Positions 1 through 9,749 of a stretch of 64,000 nucleotides of DNA are shown one piece after another. The stretch spans positions 1,178,001-1,242,000 of the forward strand of contig WHUZ01000009.1 of NCBI GenBank assembly GCA_015179045.1. Direction: 5' to 3'. The stretch is from Kalaharituber pfeilii. Lineage: Eukaryota; Ascomycota; Pezizomycetes; Pezizales; Pezizaceae. Each line of letters begins with the position of its first letter. The first letter of the stretch is position 1. A program made the translations under genes and the position numbers. The notes beneath the pieces are model-generated. The model did no database searches. It worked only from the letters and a program-made list of their open reading frames with translations, and was not told the DNA's origin.

Positions 1-110
1 TTTGTATGGAAACGGATGTCGCAGACATTGGCTATCCGGTAGAAAGGTCATAGACCAGTACCGGATAAAACGAAGTGGGGTACGCATAGGGGACTACGAG
101 TGGTAGTGCA
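1..110. repeat. Decayed end of a pogo-like TIR element
   Basis: The first bases (TTTGTATGGAAACGGATGTC, then GCAGAC and GGCTATCCGGT) match, with substitutions, the reverse complement of about 18640-18715 in the better-preserved element at 18622-19433. That segment reads TTTGTATGGGGAACGGATGT followed by CACAGAC and GGTATAGCAAGG. The window therefore opens inside an old, diverged copy of that family. The rest of the copy lies to the left, and the inner boundary near 110 is approximate. Confidence 0.45.
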
Positions 111-579
111 ACTAGACTACATATACAAATTCTACTCTACTTTGGGCTAGTTATCTCTCTTTTTGGTTAGATTAGCATGTACTATACCATACTCAATACT
201 TACTAAAGGTGGACATTTAAACCCATTCTCATATAAAACTTCTTATCTTTGATTTCAAATCACTGTTACAAAAAATTAAAAAAAAAAATAGTTATCACCT
301 CAAAATATTATTTTTCATTCACTAATCTATCATTATTTGATACAAACTAATTTTATCTATTTATCTTGGTTGTCATTTGAGTGTTGGAGTTGGGTGCGAT
401 ACTCACTCCGCGTACAGATCATAGGTGTCATGGTTGCCCGCAAGCGCAGAGCCTCAGATTGTTGTCAGTCCAGCTTCTATTTTTGCACTTCGGTTAGTTA
501 AGGCTCACTCTAAAGTATGATATCCGTGGCGCTTAGCGTCTATGGCTTGCCATTCTCACCGCCTTCCTCTTCGCTTCTG
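111..579. other. AT-rich spacer, no gene seen
   Basis: Positions 120-370 are very AT-rich with runs of A and T. The remainder has mixed composition and no convincing open frame, splice set or TIR. Confidence 0.5.
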
Positions 580-912
580 CTAGCGTGAGGGGCTAAGACA
601 TTCTGGCACCAGGGATGGTCCCTCAGGGATAGGTGCGCCACGCGCTTGGAAATCCTATGATACCGAGGGAATTTCACCCTGAGCCTGGAAACAACCTCCC
701 ATCTATCTTCATCAATTTTTATCCAATTTTCAATCTGAAAGCAGGAATCAATCCTACAAGTCGAATCACATGGGAAAACACATTCAGGGAATATCTGAAC
801 CCATTGAGTCGCGATCTATGCAGTTGGAAGTGACCAAATATTTTTGTGGGATTCAAGCGAACATGGAAGCCTGCATAACATGCATCTACACCAGTAGTCT
901 CATGCAATGCCC
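580..912 (+). repeat. Dispersed ~320 bp repeat, copy 1
   Basis: This block aligns with 21130-21452. Shared strings include CAGGGAT near the start, TTTTTATCCAA, AATCTGAAA/ATTCTGAAA with GCAGGAATC/ACAGGAATCG, CCCATTGAGT, and GCCTGCATAA followed by CTACACCAG. The two copies differ by many substitutions and small gaps, so the duplication is old. Neither copy keeps a reading frame, so this is not a gene. At the corresponding point in copy 2 a LINE fragment has been inserted, so copy 1 serves as its unoccupied counterpart. Confidence 0.6.
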
Positions 913-936
913 AATACTTACACCTATCATTAAATA

Positions 937-1388
937 CAGTACTAGTACTCGCTGGTTCGGAAAGTATTGGAACGCTGCATAATAATATGCATTATTTCAA
1001 AGGCGAATAGCGCATATGCTTTATGCAGCGTTCCAATACTTTCCGAACCAGCGAGTACGTAGGCAAAAGTCTTCGAAACTATGCAGTATAAGGAAAAGCA
1101 AGACGTCCATCCGAGTGTACCCTCTTTGCACCTCTTTTTTCAGTACTGTTAGAAAAATCACTAAAGAATCAATAAAGTGGCTAAAAATTGCAAAAAAAAG
1201 AATAGACCACATGAATGGGCATCACAGAATCTAAATCCTTTCTCAGGATTCAAAAAGAGGAGTACTTTTGGTTAATTTGTTGTGTTTTCCCACAGGGGGT
1301 CCTCCTGCATACATGCTCGTGACTCCAAGGCTTGGAAAAGCGCTTTTCCTTATACTGCATAGTCCTGAAGACTTTTGCCTACGCACTG
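937..1388. mobile_element. TIR element, CAGTGC-type ends, carrying a nested MITE
   Basis: The right end, read inward, is CAGTGCGTAGGCAAAAGTC followed by an inverted ACTATGCAGTATAAGGAAAAGC. The same string appears on the left at about 1056-1098 (CGTAGGCAAAAGTC, ACTATGCAGTATAAGGAAAAGC). Both ends abut TA (935-936 and 1389-1390), the usual target duplication of Tc1/mariner-like transposons, and CAGTGC is a Tc1-like terminus. The first bases of the left end are separated from the rest by the MITE at 948-1055. There is no transposase frame, so it is non-autonomous. Confidence 0.7.
948..1055. mobile_element. CTCG-type MITE, family 1, intact copy
   Basis: This is a near-perfect 108 bp palindromic element starting CTCGCTGGTTCGGAAAGTAT and ending in its reverse complement, flanked by TA at 946-947 and 1056-1057. 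The inner part holds AAAGGCGAATAGCGCAT. Copies of the same family lie at 7681-7793 and 14091-14201. It sits inside the left TIR of the element at 937-1388, so it arrived later. Confidence 0.85.
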
Positions 1389-1409
1389 TAATAAACAACG
1401 GAAAATCTA

Positions 1410-2225
1410 CTAGCCGAAAAAATAAGTATTCGCAGGGAATCAATGCATATTATGCGCTATGCAGTATTTGGTATGAACTAGTATATTTCCGTATGGTTGG
1501 CTGTGGATTGTCCTATGAGACCAGTCCAAATTTCGTGATAGCGTCCATTTTATGTCAGAAGGACTTTACATCAACATGATAGTCTTGAGATTCCGAAACT
1601 ACTCAGTGGCGGCAGGTCTGGGACCTTTTCCAAGGCTATCCCAAGGGCTCTTCAATAGGCTGTTCCGGAGGATATTCCAGAGGCTGTTCGCCGTGTGAGG
1701 CTGTTCGAGAGGCTGTTCTGGAGGCTGCTCCGGATGCCGTTCCGGATGCCGTTTCGGAGGCTATCCCGGAGGCTGCAGAGGCTGTTTTGAGAGCTATTCT
1801 CACTCCTATTATACTCCAGGTATTAATCAATATTAATTTATATACATATGGGTATCATACTACATAATTATTCCAATCACCAGCATTAGAACAGCACTAC
1901 AATAGTAGTGAAATAAAATAGCAGTACCCTACCTCTGGTGGTGATACTTTTATTTGCACCTCTCATAGCTTCAAGATTTGTAGCTAACTTAGCACGCATG
2001 TGTGAAGCTCTTAGAACTGCATTGTCAAATGATTTTAGTTAAATGTCCAGTGGATTTCATTAGTCAGCTGCCAGGATACTTCTGACATAATAAAATTGGA
2101 CAATCTATCATGAAATTTGGACTAGTCTTACGGAGATCCACAGCCAAGCATACAAAAATATGCCAGATACTGCATAGCGCAAAATATGCATTATCCCCTG
2201 TCCGGAAACTTATTGTTTCGGCTAG
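1410..2225. mobile_element. 816 bp TIR element with ~165 bp inverted arms
   Basis: The ends are CTAGCCGAAA...AATAAGT followed by AATGCATATT(A/T)TGCGCTATGC and, further in, TTGGCTGTGGAT and GTCCAAATTTC. They occur inverted at both sides and are flanked by TA (1408-1409, 2226-2227). The middle (1632-1790) is a degenerate tandem array of about 12-15 bp units built on GAGGCTGTTC(C)GGA. No transposase frame remains. The arms have diverged by roughly a fifth, so the copy is not recent. Confidence 0.7.
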
Positions 2226-2227
2226 TA

Positions 2228-2347
2228 CTGTGCCACACTGATGCAGCATAACGTTTCGCACAAGCGCGCCAGTTAGAGCGAGCCGGACGGACCCTTGCAC
2301 GGTCCTTGCAACCACGCACTTGAGCGAAACTTTACGCTGGTAGCGAG
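2228..2347. mobile_element. CTCG-type MITE, family 2, degenerate copy
   Basis: The right end reads TTTACGCTGGTAGCGAG then TA, matching the intact copy at 4306-4441. The left end (CTGTGCCACACTGATGCAGC, then ATAACGTTTCGCACAAG) is a mutated version of CTCGCTACCAGCATAAAG. The left TA is shared with the right edge of the preceding element, so the two are butted together. Confidence 0.6.
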
Positions 2348-2395
2348 TACAGTAGAGAGGTTTAGCAACATCCCCGTAAGTTTTCCCCGTATTGT

Positions 2396-2593
2396 TAGTG
2401 CCTAGACAAAAGTATCCGTACACCCCTGATATTTATGCAGGATTAGGAAAGTGTACTAGTACTCGAGTACATACAGACATTTCGTGCACAACTCAGCCGC
2501 TCGTGCTCCAATTCGCTGTAGGATCTGCAGCACTGACCTTTCCAGATATTACATAAATTTCAGGGATGTACGGAAACTTTTGCCTAGGCACTG
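2396..2593. mobile_element. Short TIR element of the CAGTGCCTAGGC family
   Basis: The left end is (C)AGTGCCTAGACAAAAGT followed by ATCCGTACA. The right end, read inward, is CAGTGCCTAGGCAAAAGTTT followed by CCGTACA. TA follows the right end at 2594-2595. The same terminal motif bounds the much longer element at 58678-59599 and, with one change, the element at 937-1388. About 198 bp, no coding capacity. Confidence 0.65.
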
Positions 2594-2595
2594 TA

Positions 2596-3384
2596 GTAAT
2601 CTTAGCGGGAAACTCTGTAATGAGACCGTTAATAATATCCCCATTCAAATCCCTGTACCAACAACGCAACAAATCCAGCTGCCCTACCATGCACATGCAC
2701 CTACAGCATTCTGCAGCTTGGCAGAGAAAATGATTAAAAATTGCTGAAGCAGCGCAGGTTCAGCTAGCAGAGTCCCTTTCCTCTAGTCTTTCTGAGCTTG
2801 CATTTGAGAACTGGCAGATGCTGAAGGGGTTGCTCTTGGATTTCTTAGAAGCATGGCAATTGTGTGAATAATGTTACGGGGAAAATGGTGCTGCTGGCGT
2901 CTGTATAAGTGGATCAAGACAGAAATTTGTAGGACAGTTTTTCATGATAGGTATTAATCCTATACAAAGTTTGAAGGCAATCCAACTTGAGTAAATGGTT
3001 GCAGGCATTGCTCAAAGAGGTGCAGTTTTTCCTGTAAATAAGGGGATTTTTTTCAGAGTTCTCTGAGTTTCATGTAAATAAAGCCACTGTTGCCATGGCA
3101 ACGGTGTGGCGCAGCATTACGGGGAAAGTTACAGGGATGTTGCTAAACCTCTATTATTAGGTTTCAGAACGGTAGTCCACATGGCGTACAGGTAAGGTAA
3201 GGGGTCAATTGTGCTTACTCTATTATGCAACATCATTATAGCAGTATATAAATGGCCCGATTCCAGCACTTGCCTTGATAGAATTCTCAACAAAGACAAA
3301 TTGTTTGCGCCTGCTATAACAATCACGAACCGATACTTTTAATTTTTCTAAGTTGACTCGCAGCTTCATATAAAGTTATTCAAT
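2596..3384. other. Upstream region of the LURP-one-like gene
   Basis: No coding region was recognised. A short inverted string around 3080-3110 (CACTGTTGCCATGGCAACGG) forms a small palindrome. A TATA-like box lies at 3245. Confidence 0.4.
3245..3252 (+). promoter_or_regulatory. TATA-like box
   Basis: TATATAAA lies 140 bp upstream of the start codon at 3385, in the expected position and orientation for the LURP-one-like gene. Confidence 0.4.
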
Positions 3385-4089
3385 ATGGGTCTTTTTGGCA
3401 ACAAAGGTTCCAGCAATGACAACCAGCCTTTGGCTCCTGCTCCATTCCCAATTGGCGTTACCCCACAATATATCTCCCAGCAGGAGATTGTATTGAAGCT
3501 TCGGGAGAAAACCCTCTCCCTCTCTGGTGACTCGTTCGACATCACCTCCGCACAGACGAATCAGCAGATGTTCAAGTGCAATGGCAGTGTTATGAGTTTG
3601 CATAGCAAGAAACGTACGTACCGAATTTGAAAGTCTTATGCTACCATAGTCCGTGTTCCAAAACTAATGCTTCTACTTCACGTAGTGTTCACTGACCCTC
3701 AAGGCAACCCCTTGCTCACCATTGCTAGAAAGATTTTCACAATTCACACTACATTCAACGTCTACCGCGGCAAGGATACCGACGACCATCTATTCACAGT
3801 CCGCAGTCACTTCACATTCATAGGGACAAAGATGACTGTTAGTTTCCGAAATCAAGCTACAAATCAGGACATTGAACTCAAAATCAATGGGGACTTCTTT
3901 CAACGAAATGCTCGCATTACCCTTGGTGAAAATGGACCAGTGGTCGCAAGGATTGATCGCAGCTTCCTGAACTTAGGTCAAGTTTTCGCTGATAACCAGA
4001 CTTACTACCTACGGGTTGCACCGAATGTTGATGGGCTCATGATGGCAGCGATTTGTGTCTGCTTGGATGAGAAAGCGGAAAGCAAATAG
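3385..4089 (+). CDS. LURP-one-related (tubby-like fold) protein
   Basis: Two exons, 3385-3613 and 3686-4089. The intron has donor GTACGT, branch region AACTAATG and acceptor CGTAG. The joined frame gives 210 residues, close to the usual ~200 for LURP-one-related (LOR/DUF567) proteins. The body shows the family pattern of alternating beta strands: a first block with VLKLREKTLSLSGDSFDI, then FTDPQGNPLLTIARK, IHTTFNVYRGK, LFTVRSHFTFIG, VARIDRSF and a C-terminal hydrophobic helix (GLMMAAICVCLDE) matching the buried helix of the tubby C-terminal fold. There is no signal peptide, so the protein is probably cytosolic. Fungal members have no assigned reaction; plant LURP1 is linked to defence, which should not be transferred here. 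The splice join restores KLFTDPQGN and is convincing. Confidence 0.85.
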
Positions 4090-4305
4090 ACGCGACGTCA
4101 TTTTATTATTGTTCATAGTAAGGATTGCGATTTTCTAGCTTGAGTTAATGGGGTTTCACGGTGTTACTCTTTTTGCATCTATCGCGCTTGGTTCCATAAT
4201 TTTGGATTGTCAGAGTTAGTCTGGGTTAGTTCGGGATATATTTTCTTTTTCCTTTGTATGATGGCGTGGAAGAATAAGACATGTGGATTCCTGAATAATG
4301 GTCTA

Positions 4306-4441
4306 CTCGCTACCAGCATAAAGTTTCGCACAAGTGCGTAGTTGCAAGGACCGTGCGAGGAGTCTGTCCGGCTGCAAAAATCCTTTCTACACAGACCACT
4401 CCAACTGTCGCGCTTGTGCGAAACTTTATGCTGGTAGCGAG
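4306..4441. mobile_element. CTCG-type MITE, family 2, intact copy
   Basis: A 136 bp element with ~32 bp TIRs: CTCGCTACCAGCATAAAGTT then TCGCACAAG, repeated inverted at the right end, with TA on both sides (4304-4305 and 4442-4443). It lies about 220 bp downstream of the LURP-one-like stop codon. It shares its first six bases and target site with family 1 but is otherwise unrelated in sequence. Confidence 0.85.
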
Positions 4442-4599
4442 TACTACTAGTAACATTAGTAACATCTGTAGACTTGACTCTGTATCAGCCAAGTATCGTC
4501 CAGTATTTTGATTCCATCCCTAGCAGTCCCTAGAAATTGCCCATGCCATGCGTTGGCCCTACGGCAGAGTACTGTGGGAATTTGGCGCTTGATGATGCA

Positions 4600-4735
4600 A
4601 CGATGGATGACGGCCTGGGGGGGATGTACTCAAAAGGGAAGGGGGGACCATGAAGGCCTGGATGAGACTACCCAAGGGGGTCGGGGGGACCATGACGGCC
4701 TGGATGAGACTACCCAAGAGGGAAGGGGGTACTGA
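4600..4735 (+). repeat. 42 bp minisatellite
   Basis: The unit GGGGGACCATGA(A/C)GGCC then TGGATGAGACTACCCAAG occurs in two near-identical copies 42 bp apart (from about 4643 and 4685). More diverged units flank them (GATGACGGCCTGGGGG at about 4606; GGGACCAGAGG at about 4770). Confidence 0.7.
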
Positions 4736-4849
4736 GGGACTGTGGAGAGGTGACTACCACAAGGGGGAAAGGGGACCAGAGGGTGACGGGTATATAAGGA
4801 GGGAGAGAAGGAGGCCTTCTATCATCATCATTCGGCATGCGATTAATGA

Positions 4850-4878
4850 AATAAAAAAAAAAAAAAAAAAAAAAAAAT

Positions 4879-4932
<54 letters not shown>
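4850..4932 (+). repeat. Poly(A) tract followed by (ATC)n microsatellite
   Basis: About 27 A residues (4851-4877) run into about 18 uninterrupted ATC triplets (4879-4932). The adjacent poly(A) suggests that a retroposon tail seeded the microsatellite. Confidence 0.85.
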
Positions 4933-4939
4933 GTCGAGG

Positions 4940-5890
4940 GTGGTCACAGTATAACTAGGTTGTTATTCTGTCAGTCTTACAGTGTTTCATAGTCCTCTTA
5001 AGTTACAGTGAACCGGTCTTCGTCTTGTGTCTTGCTCTCTAGTCCTTTTACCATTGTGTGTTCTTGTTCCCCTTCGCCAGAACTTTCGTCGTTGATCCCT
5101 CCCACAGTACCTAATTTAGTATGCTGATTGTAAGTTATAGCAGCCGTGCATTTTCTTGGTTGACATGAATGCTGTGAGCTTATTTAGCAAAATATGGTCT
5201 AGTAAATATGCCAGTGAGGGAACATCAGTAATCAAGGAACAAGACAAGTCAAATATACTCTAACAGCGGATTCCAATAGATCAAAAACTAAGTTTAAGGC
5301 TTCATCTCCCTCGGGGTCTCCCACACGCAGCCTCAAGCTTGCGCCGGGCTAGTATCCTACACCTTAGCACCCCCGTCGCATAAACGCAGGCCCTGTGGAC
5401 ATGCCACTACCTAGGAGTATGGTGGAAGATGTTATGAGAGGTAGCGTGGATGTTAGTTCATCACGTGCCGGTACCGGCACATCCTGCTGGCTACTTACTG
5501 AGTGCGACGATGAAGAAAGCGCAACGAAACTAGAAAGTAATGGGCAAGAAACAAGCAGCTTATCTCTGCCAGTAATTGTGGCTGCACGGAGAGCGAAGTA
5601 GGCGAGATTGACTCCGGGCATGCCGGACTGTTGTGGCATTGAGCATACTTGGTATCTTGGGACGTGTGGCGTGCGCGAGAGATTAAGGAGGGAAAAAGAA
5701 ACACTCGTACTCCCGACCTCGAATTAGCAAACTATAACGGTTGACTGACTCGACGCGACGCTGATTGCCGAGGCCGAGTGTACGTACTTTGGAAGTGATA
5801 ACTTGCATCCTTACGCTTGATTCTGGAAGGCCTTTTATAGTTGTTCACAAATATTAGGATGGCGTCCACCAGGCCCATGGACTCTTCAGT
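4940..5890. other. No gene recognised
   Basis: Overlapping open frames on both strands occur at about 5364-5640, for example a minus-strand 91-residue frame starting MPQQSGMPGVN. None shows a recognisable domain, splice signals or a clear codon bias. A small real gene cannot be excluded. Confidence 0.3.
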
Positions 5891-5894
5891 GGTG

Positions 5895-5998
5895 CCATCT
5901 TCAGCATATTTTATTTATTTATTTTTATTTTATTTTTATTTTTTTTTAATAATAACATTACTCGCATGCTGCCCTGTGGGCTATGGCGAGATTACGTA
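5895..5998 (-). mobile_element. Family B retroposon tail / LINE 3' end
   Basis: On the minus strand the sequence reads AATCTCGCCATAGCCCACAG then GGCAGCATGCGAGTAATG and an A-rich tail of repeated AAAAT/AAAT units. The same core occurs at 41955-41997, 61050-61112 and 62552-62636. Here it lies about 80 bp beyond the LINE reading-frame remnant on the same strand, so it may be that LINE's own 3' end. Confidence 0.6.
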
Positions 5999-5999
5999 C

Positions 6000-6760
6000 A
6001 AAGGGAACTAAGGAAATAAATAAATCAGCAAATTAAACAGATTCCACGCAGAACTAACTCCTCTATCCACCTCATGATTTCACCACGCCCCCCCCTCCCT
6101 TGCCTCCGGTGGCTTGTATATTGCCTCCAAGTTGCCCGGCCGCCTTCTCTTCCTCACTCGACACCTGCGCCATATGTGCTGCGTCGTTTTCTCCTCTTCA
6201 CTGCACCATCTGCAGTCTGGCCCCTCCGCCTTGCCGATTTTGTGCCTCCACGCTTGCAAGCCTTTCCCTCCCAGCAGGCCTGCCAGGGTGCGCACTCCGA
6301 AGCCCAGTCTCTGTAGGGGCCTATAGCCCAATCCCAGCCTGTTTCTTTCCCCGGCACGTTGAGCTTTGGCAAGCTGGCGCATCCCCGCCTCCGTTACTAT
6401 CTCGTCTTGGTATTGTAGGAAGGCTCCTATCTTTGCCACCTGCCTGGTTCCTCGTTGCCTCTCAGGTCTTTGTGTCCTTTGACCCATATCACTGCTACAT
6501 CTAATCTTCCTCGCGCCGTCCTTTCCTTCCATGCTCTTTTCACCATGCGTGCCGGTCCATTGGGGGTCGGTTTTCCCTTCGCGATTTTCTGTAACCTGTT
6601 AGTCGCTATCCAGGAGTCCAAGATAATGAGTAATTCGTCGTCCCCATCCTCCAGGGCTTTCGCCATAACCATGAATCCTGCATCGTTAACCGTGGCTCTT
6701 GCCCCCATATAGATCTCTAGCAGAATAAGGTAAGTCGAGTTTGTAACTGTCCGCAATTCA
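6000..6760 (-). pseudogene. Dead LINE: RNase H and C-terminal zinc-knuckle remnants
   Basis: Two minus-strand frames together make the end of a LINE ORF2. The first (6756-6427) carries a worn RNase H domain. Its ILDSW replaces the usual TDSQ, and the family's WVPGHxGIxGNExAD motif survives as VAVIWVKGHKDLRGNEEPG. The second (6532-6080) carries the C-terminal pattern WRHKIGKAEGPDCRWCSEEE then TTQHIWRRC, a CCHC-like knuckle. The shift between frames and the damaged motifs make it non-functional. The reverse transcriptase part is absent, so the copy is also 5'-truncated. The RNase H domain in a non-LTR element suggests a Tad1-like fungal LINE. Confidence 0.7.
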
Positions 6761-6817
6761 CATCAGGATGATGTTTTCTATGGCCTCTTAGTATAGCCCT
6801 TCAAGTTTCATGTGGTA

Positions 6818-6884
6818 ATTTTTTTTTTTTTTTTTTTTTTTTTTTTCACGTGACCCCGCTTGCAGCTTTTCGCCATGGCAGGGC
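6818..6884 (-). mobile_element. Ultra-short poly(A) retroposon, family A
   Basis: On the minus strand: GCCCTGCCATGGCGAAAAGC, TGCAAGCGGGGTCACGTG, then about 28 A. It is bounded by a perfect 13 bp duplication, GTTTCATGTGGTA (6805-6817 and 6885-6897). The body without the tail is only about 38 bp. Poly(A) plus target duplication indicates insertion through target-primed reverse transcription. Confidence 0.85.
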
Positions 6885-6899
6885 GTTTCATGTGGTATG

Positions 6900-7678
6900 A
6901 AATAATGCATCGAACACCACAACCAATCCGCCACACATATGGACTGATGCCAGCGTACTACGGTGCCTATAGACAGTTGCAATTAAGCAAATCGGAACCG
7001 TGAAGGAGTGGTAGCACATACGGAGCAATAGGGCTCTAGCTCTGAGGTGGGGACCTGCAAGGAAGTAGTGTGGTCATGGAAATCATGACTATGCTTGCAG
7101 TTATAGCCACGTCTATGGCATTGCAGTGGTGAGGTCGATATGTCCATACATTGCTGCCCTTGGAGGTGCGATGAGGGGTATATATACCTCACAGCTATAG
7201 GCTTTATCAGTAGGCCGGGCTCCAGTTGGAATCTATAGATGCTGTGGGTTTAGGCCCTAGAGTCTCTGCTACGAGACTATGGAAAGTGAAATGAAGAGAG
7301 TAAATTGTTTGAGGCCGAGACCAGGAAGTACAGTGGAAGAAAAAGAGAGTCCGATTCTACATTTGCTGCATGTAGATTACTGTAACCCTCAAGTGACAAC
7401 ACACTAGCCGCATTGCTTGGCTAAATGGTTGACTAACCAATTCAAAATTATTATACTAGGTTTTGTTTCAATGTGGCTGAAGTATTCGCTTAGTAGATAC
7501 AGTCAACATAGAATATCATTGGACCAGGAAAAATCACCAGCAAAGTATCGTACTGATGTAAGTACTGATGTAAGTACAGATCAGATACTCACCTAAATGG
7601 ATTGTTTATTAAGTGTTTTGTCAACACGTTTGAGTTAAGCTTTGAATTACACTTTCGGTAAGCTGACTAGCTACGAAC
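6900..7678. other. No gene recognised
   Basis: Mixed-composition sequence. The only notable feature is a short direct duplication, GTACTGATGTAA, at 7550-7575. Confidence 0.35.
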
Positions 7679-7680
7679 TA

Positions 7681-7793
7681 CTCGCTGATTCGGAAAGTAT
7701 TGGAACGCTGCATAAAAAGTATCCAGCTATTCAAAAGGCGAATAGCGCATAAGCTGCATAAAGCGTACTACGCTTTATGCAGTGTTCCAATAC
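7681..7793. mobile_element. CTCG-type MITE, family 1, damaged copy
   Basis: The left end is CTCGCTGATTCGGAAAGTAT after TA. The core TTCAAAAGGCGAATAGCGCA is shared with 948-1055. The right end reads CCAATACTTTC and then decays before the expected AGCGAG. Confidence 0.75.
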
Positions 7794-7799
7794 TTTCAT

Positions 7800-9075
7800 T
7801 AGTAAATGATAACAGTAAGTTACTACAAACAGAGGTCTCTGATACAGCCAACATCTATAGCTACAAGTATCACCACTTCTCAAGTCTATGGTGTTGCACA
7901 GTAAAAGCACAGTAAAACTGTAAAAGCACTGTGATACTGAAATCAATAAAGTTGGCAGGTGTTGATTCTAGACTTACCTACGATATAGCAAGCCCACTTT
8001 TGACATAGATTATATAAGTTTGACTAAAGTGAGCTTAGTTAGTACTACAATATCAAGAGCAGTAGCATGCTTGAGAATGAAGTATCTTATAGCTGGTGAT
8101 AGAGGGTTGAGCGATTATGGTTATCGTCACCCCGAGCTGTCACGCCTGACTGTGCAGTACTACACTCAAGTTCAGTACCGCAGCACTGCGCCTATGATAA
8201 GTCTCAATACCAAGCCCGCCATCTGCGCTGCTGCGAACAAGTTGGAACACTATTCGCCAAGGCTTGGGAATGCTGCATCGATATTCGATCCGCCGCGTGA
8301 CTTTGTACTGAGACGTTAGATACAAGCACTTGTTAACCATTGCAATTGATCCTCAGGCTATTGGAAAAACACAAGTGCTTTGCTGTAAGCTACCATTAGG
8401 CAATTACTGCCTAACGGTCAAATTGGACCCCCTTTTGCTCTACGTATGTGTGGACCTAGGTTCACGGACCTGTACGGGGAGTTCATCAACTTTACAGTTC
8501 GACCGAGTTGGGAGGATTGCAAATTGTTTCCCTTGGCACATTTCACAAATACAGTAATACAAAATGTCTTTTGAAAATTGAAATCACCTTTGAGAAAATA
8601 TGATCGAAGGAGATCAACCTTTTCATTACATATTGAAGGCTGTAATACATCCCGCTTTGAACTAATTATTCGACTTGAAAGATAAAATCTTAGCAAATGC
8701 AAACATATATTCGGGTACTTCTATATCTTTTCTTTTTCTCACGGATGAGTCAGCATATTCTTGTACCGCGACTTACTAGTATAGTAACGATAGTAGTGAT
8801 ACATGTTGATGGCTGCTCGCAACAGCTCTCGACAATGTATGTACCGATTTCAAAATATGCCTCTCTGAATTATGAAATCAATAATAGGCCCCAACCAACA
8901 GACTAGACAAAGGGAATAGAGCGATCCTCGCGTTATAAAGTGCTTCTTCTTGCTCTCTTCGCTGTAGAGGTGGCAACGTTCACTGTTCCTGCGTAAGAGC
9001 AATGCGCATGCCATCTCTCTCACTTCCCAAAGCGTTCACATCGTCCTCTCACAGCTTGAGAGCTTAAGCCTTCAT
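7800..9075. other. No gene recognised
   Basis: Short frames occur on both strands with no domain or splice support. The right part includes the 3' flank of the minus-strand secreted protein gene. Confidence 0.35.
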
Positions 9076-9749
9076 CTACTTCGTGTACGTGACCTTGAAC
9101 TTGATGCCACGGTCTTTGCATCTCGGCCCGTTGTGAGCAAAATCTGGAACAGGAATAGAGTTTACCTAACCAGTACATGTTAGCAAACATTGCAGCATAT
9201 GCCACTTTCCGGCACAAAACAAAACAAACATTAGCAAAAAATACATACCTCATATCCTCCTTCCCAAAGACTGCACAACGTCCACGTGAACGACTCTGCG
9301 TCATGGAACAACAACTTATCTTTCCCCTTACAGGGCACATCACCACCAGCTGAATCTGGGTCCGGCTTCACATCAAAGCTGCCGCTCAATGGGGGAGCTG
9401 GTCCCAATATCTTCAGCTCCTCATCATCGCTGAAATCAAAGTACCAACCTGTCAATGCTCCTCCATACGCTTTTGACAGGAAGCCGATGCAAGCGCCGGT
9501 TGGCGATGTGCTGCAGGGACGGAAAATGTCGCCGTTGTAGATGTACGCAACAAGGGGAACAGCTTCGTTAGAGGTAAAATTTCCAACCACAACGTCCGCA
9601 ATACCAGCGGGTGGTTTAACGAGGACAGGTTGGTTGATAATGTTCGGATTGGTGTTGATATTGGAGATGGTGGTCAGGGTGAAGGTGCGGTTTGCGGCAA
9701 GGCAAACAGAAGGAAGCAGAAAGAGGAAGGAAATGGCCGATTTCAGCAT
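9076..9749 (-). CDS. Small secreted protein, unknown function
   Basis: Two exons on the minus strand, 9749-9249 and 9165-9076. The intron has donor GTATGT, branch GCTAAC and acceptor GTTAG, phase 0. The product is 196 residues. It begins with a clear signal peptide (MLKSAISFLFLLPSVCLA, cut before ANRT) and is probably secreted. The mature part is rich in Gly, Pro, Asp and Ser, has Cys pairs (PCSTSPTGAC, PCKGK, LCSLW, PRCKD) that could form disulfides, and a WYFDFSDDEE segment. It ends in a beta-like RGIKFKVTYTK. A second acceptor, CCAG, downstream of the chosen one would give another frame (ILLTTG...); the GTTAG join keeps the composition and is preferred. I do not recognise the family. Confidence 0.75.

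Noticed and set aside
1636..1830. Ala/Ser/Thr repeat frame (GTASGAASRTAS)
   Set aside because: Degenerate tandem repeat inside a TIR element; no start context or flanking coding sequence.
4650..4958. Lys/His-rich frames on the plus strand and Met/Phe-rich frames on the minus strand
   Set aside because: They are translations of the minisatellite, the poly(A) tract and the (ATC)n microsatellite.
9076..9346. Unspliced 108-codon minus-strand frame across the secreted protein intron
   Set aside because: It reads through a good GT-AG intron with a GCTAAC branch; the spliced model keeps a coherent protein end.
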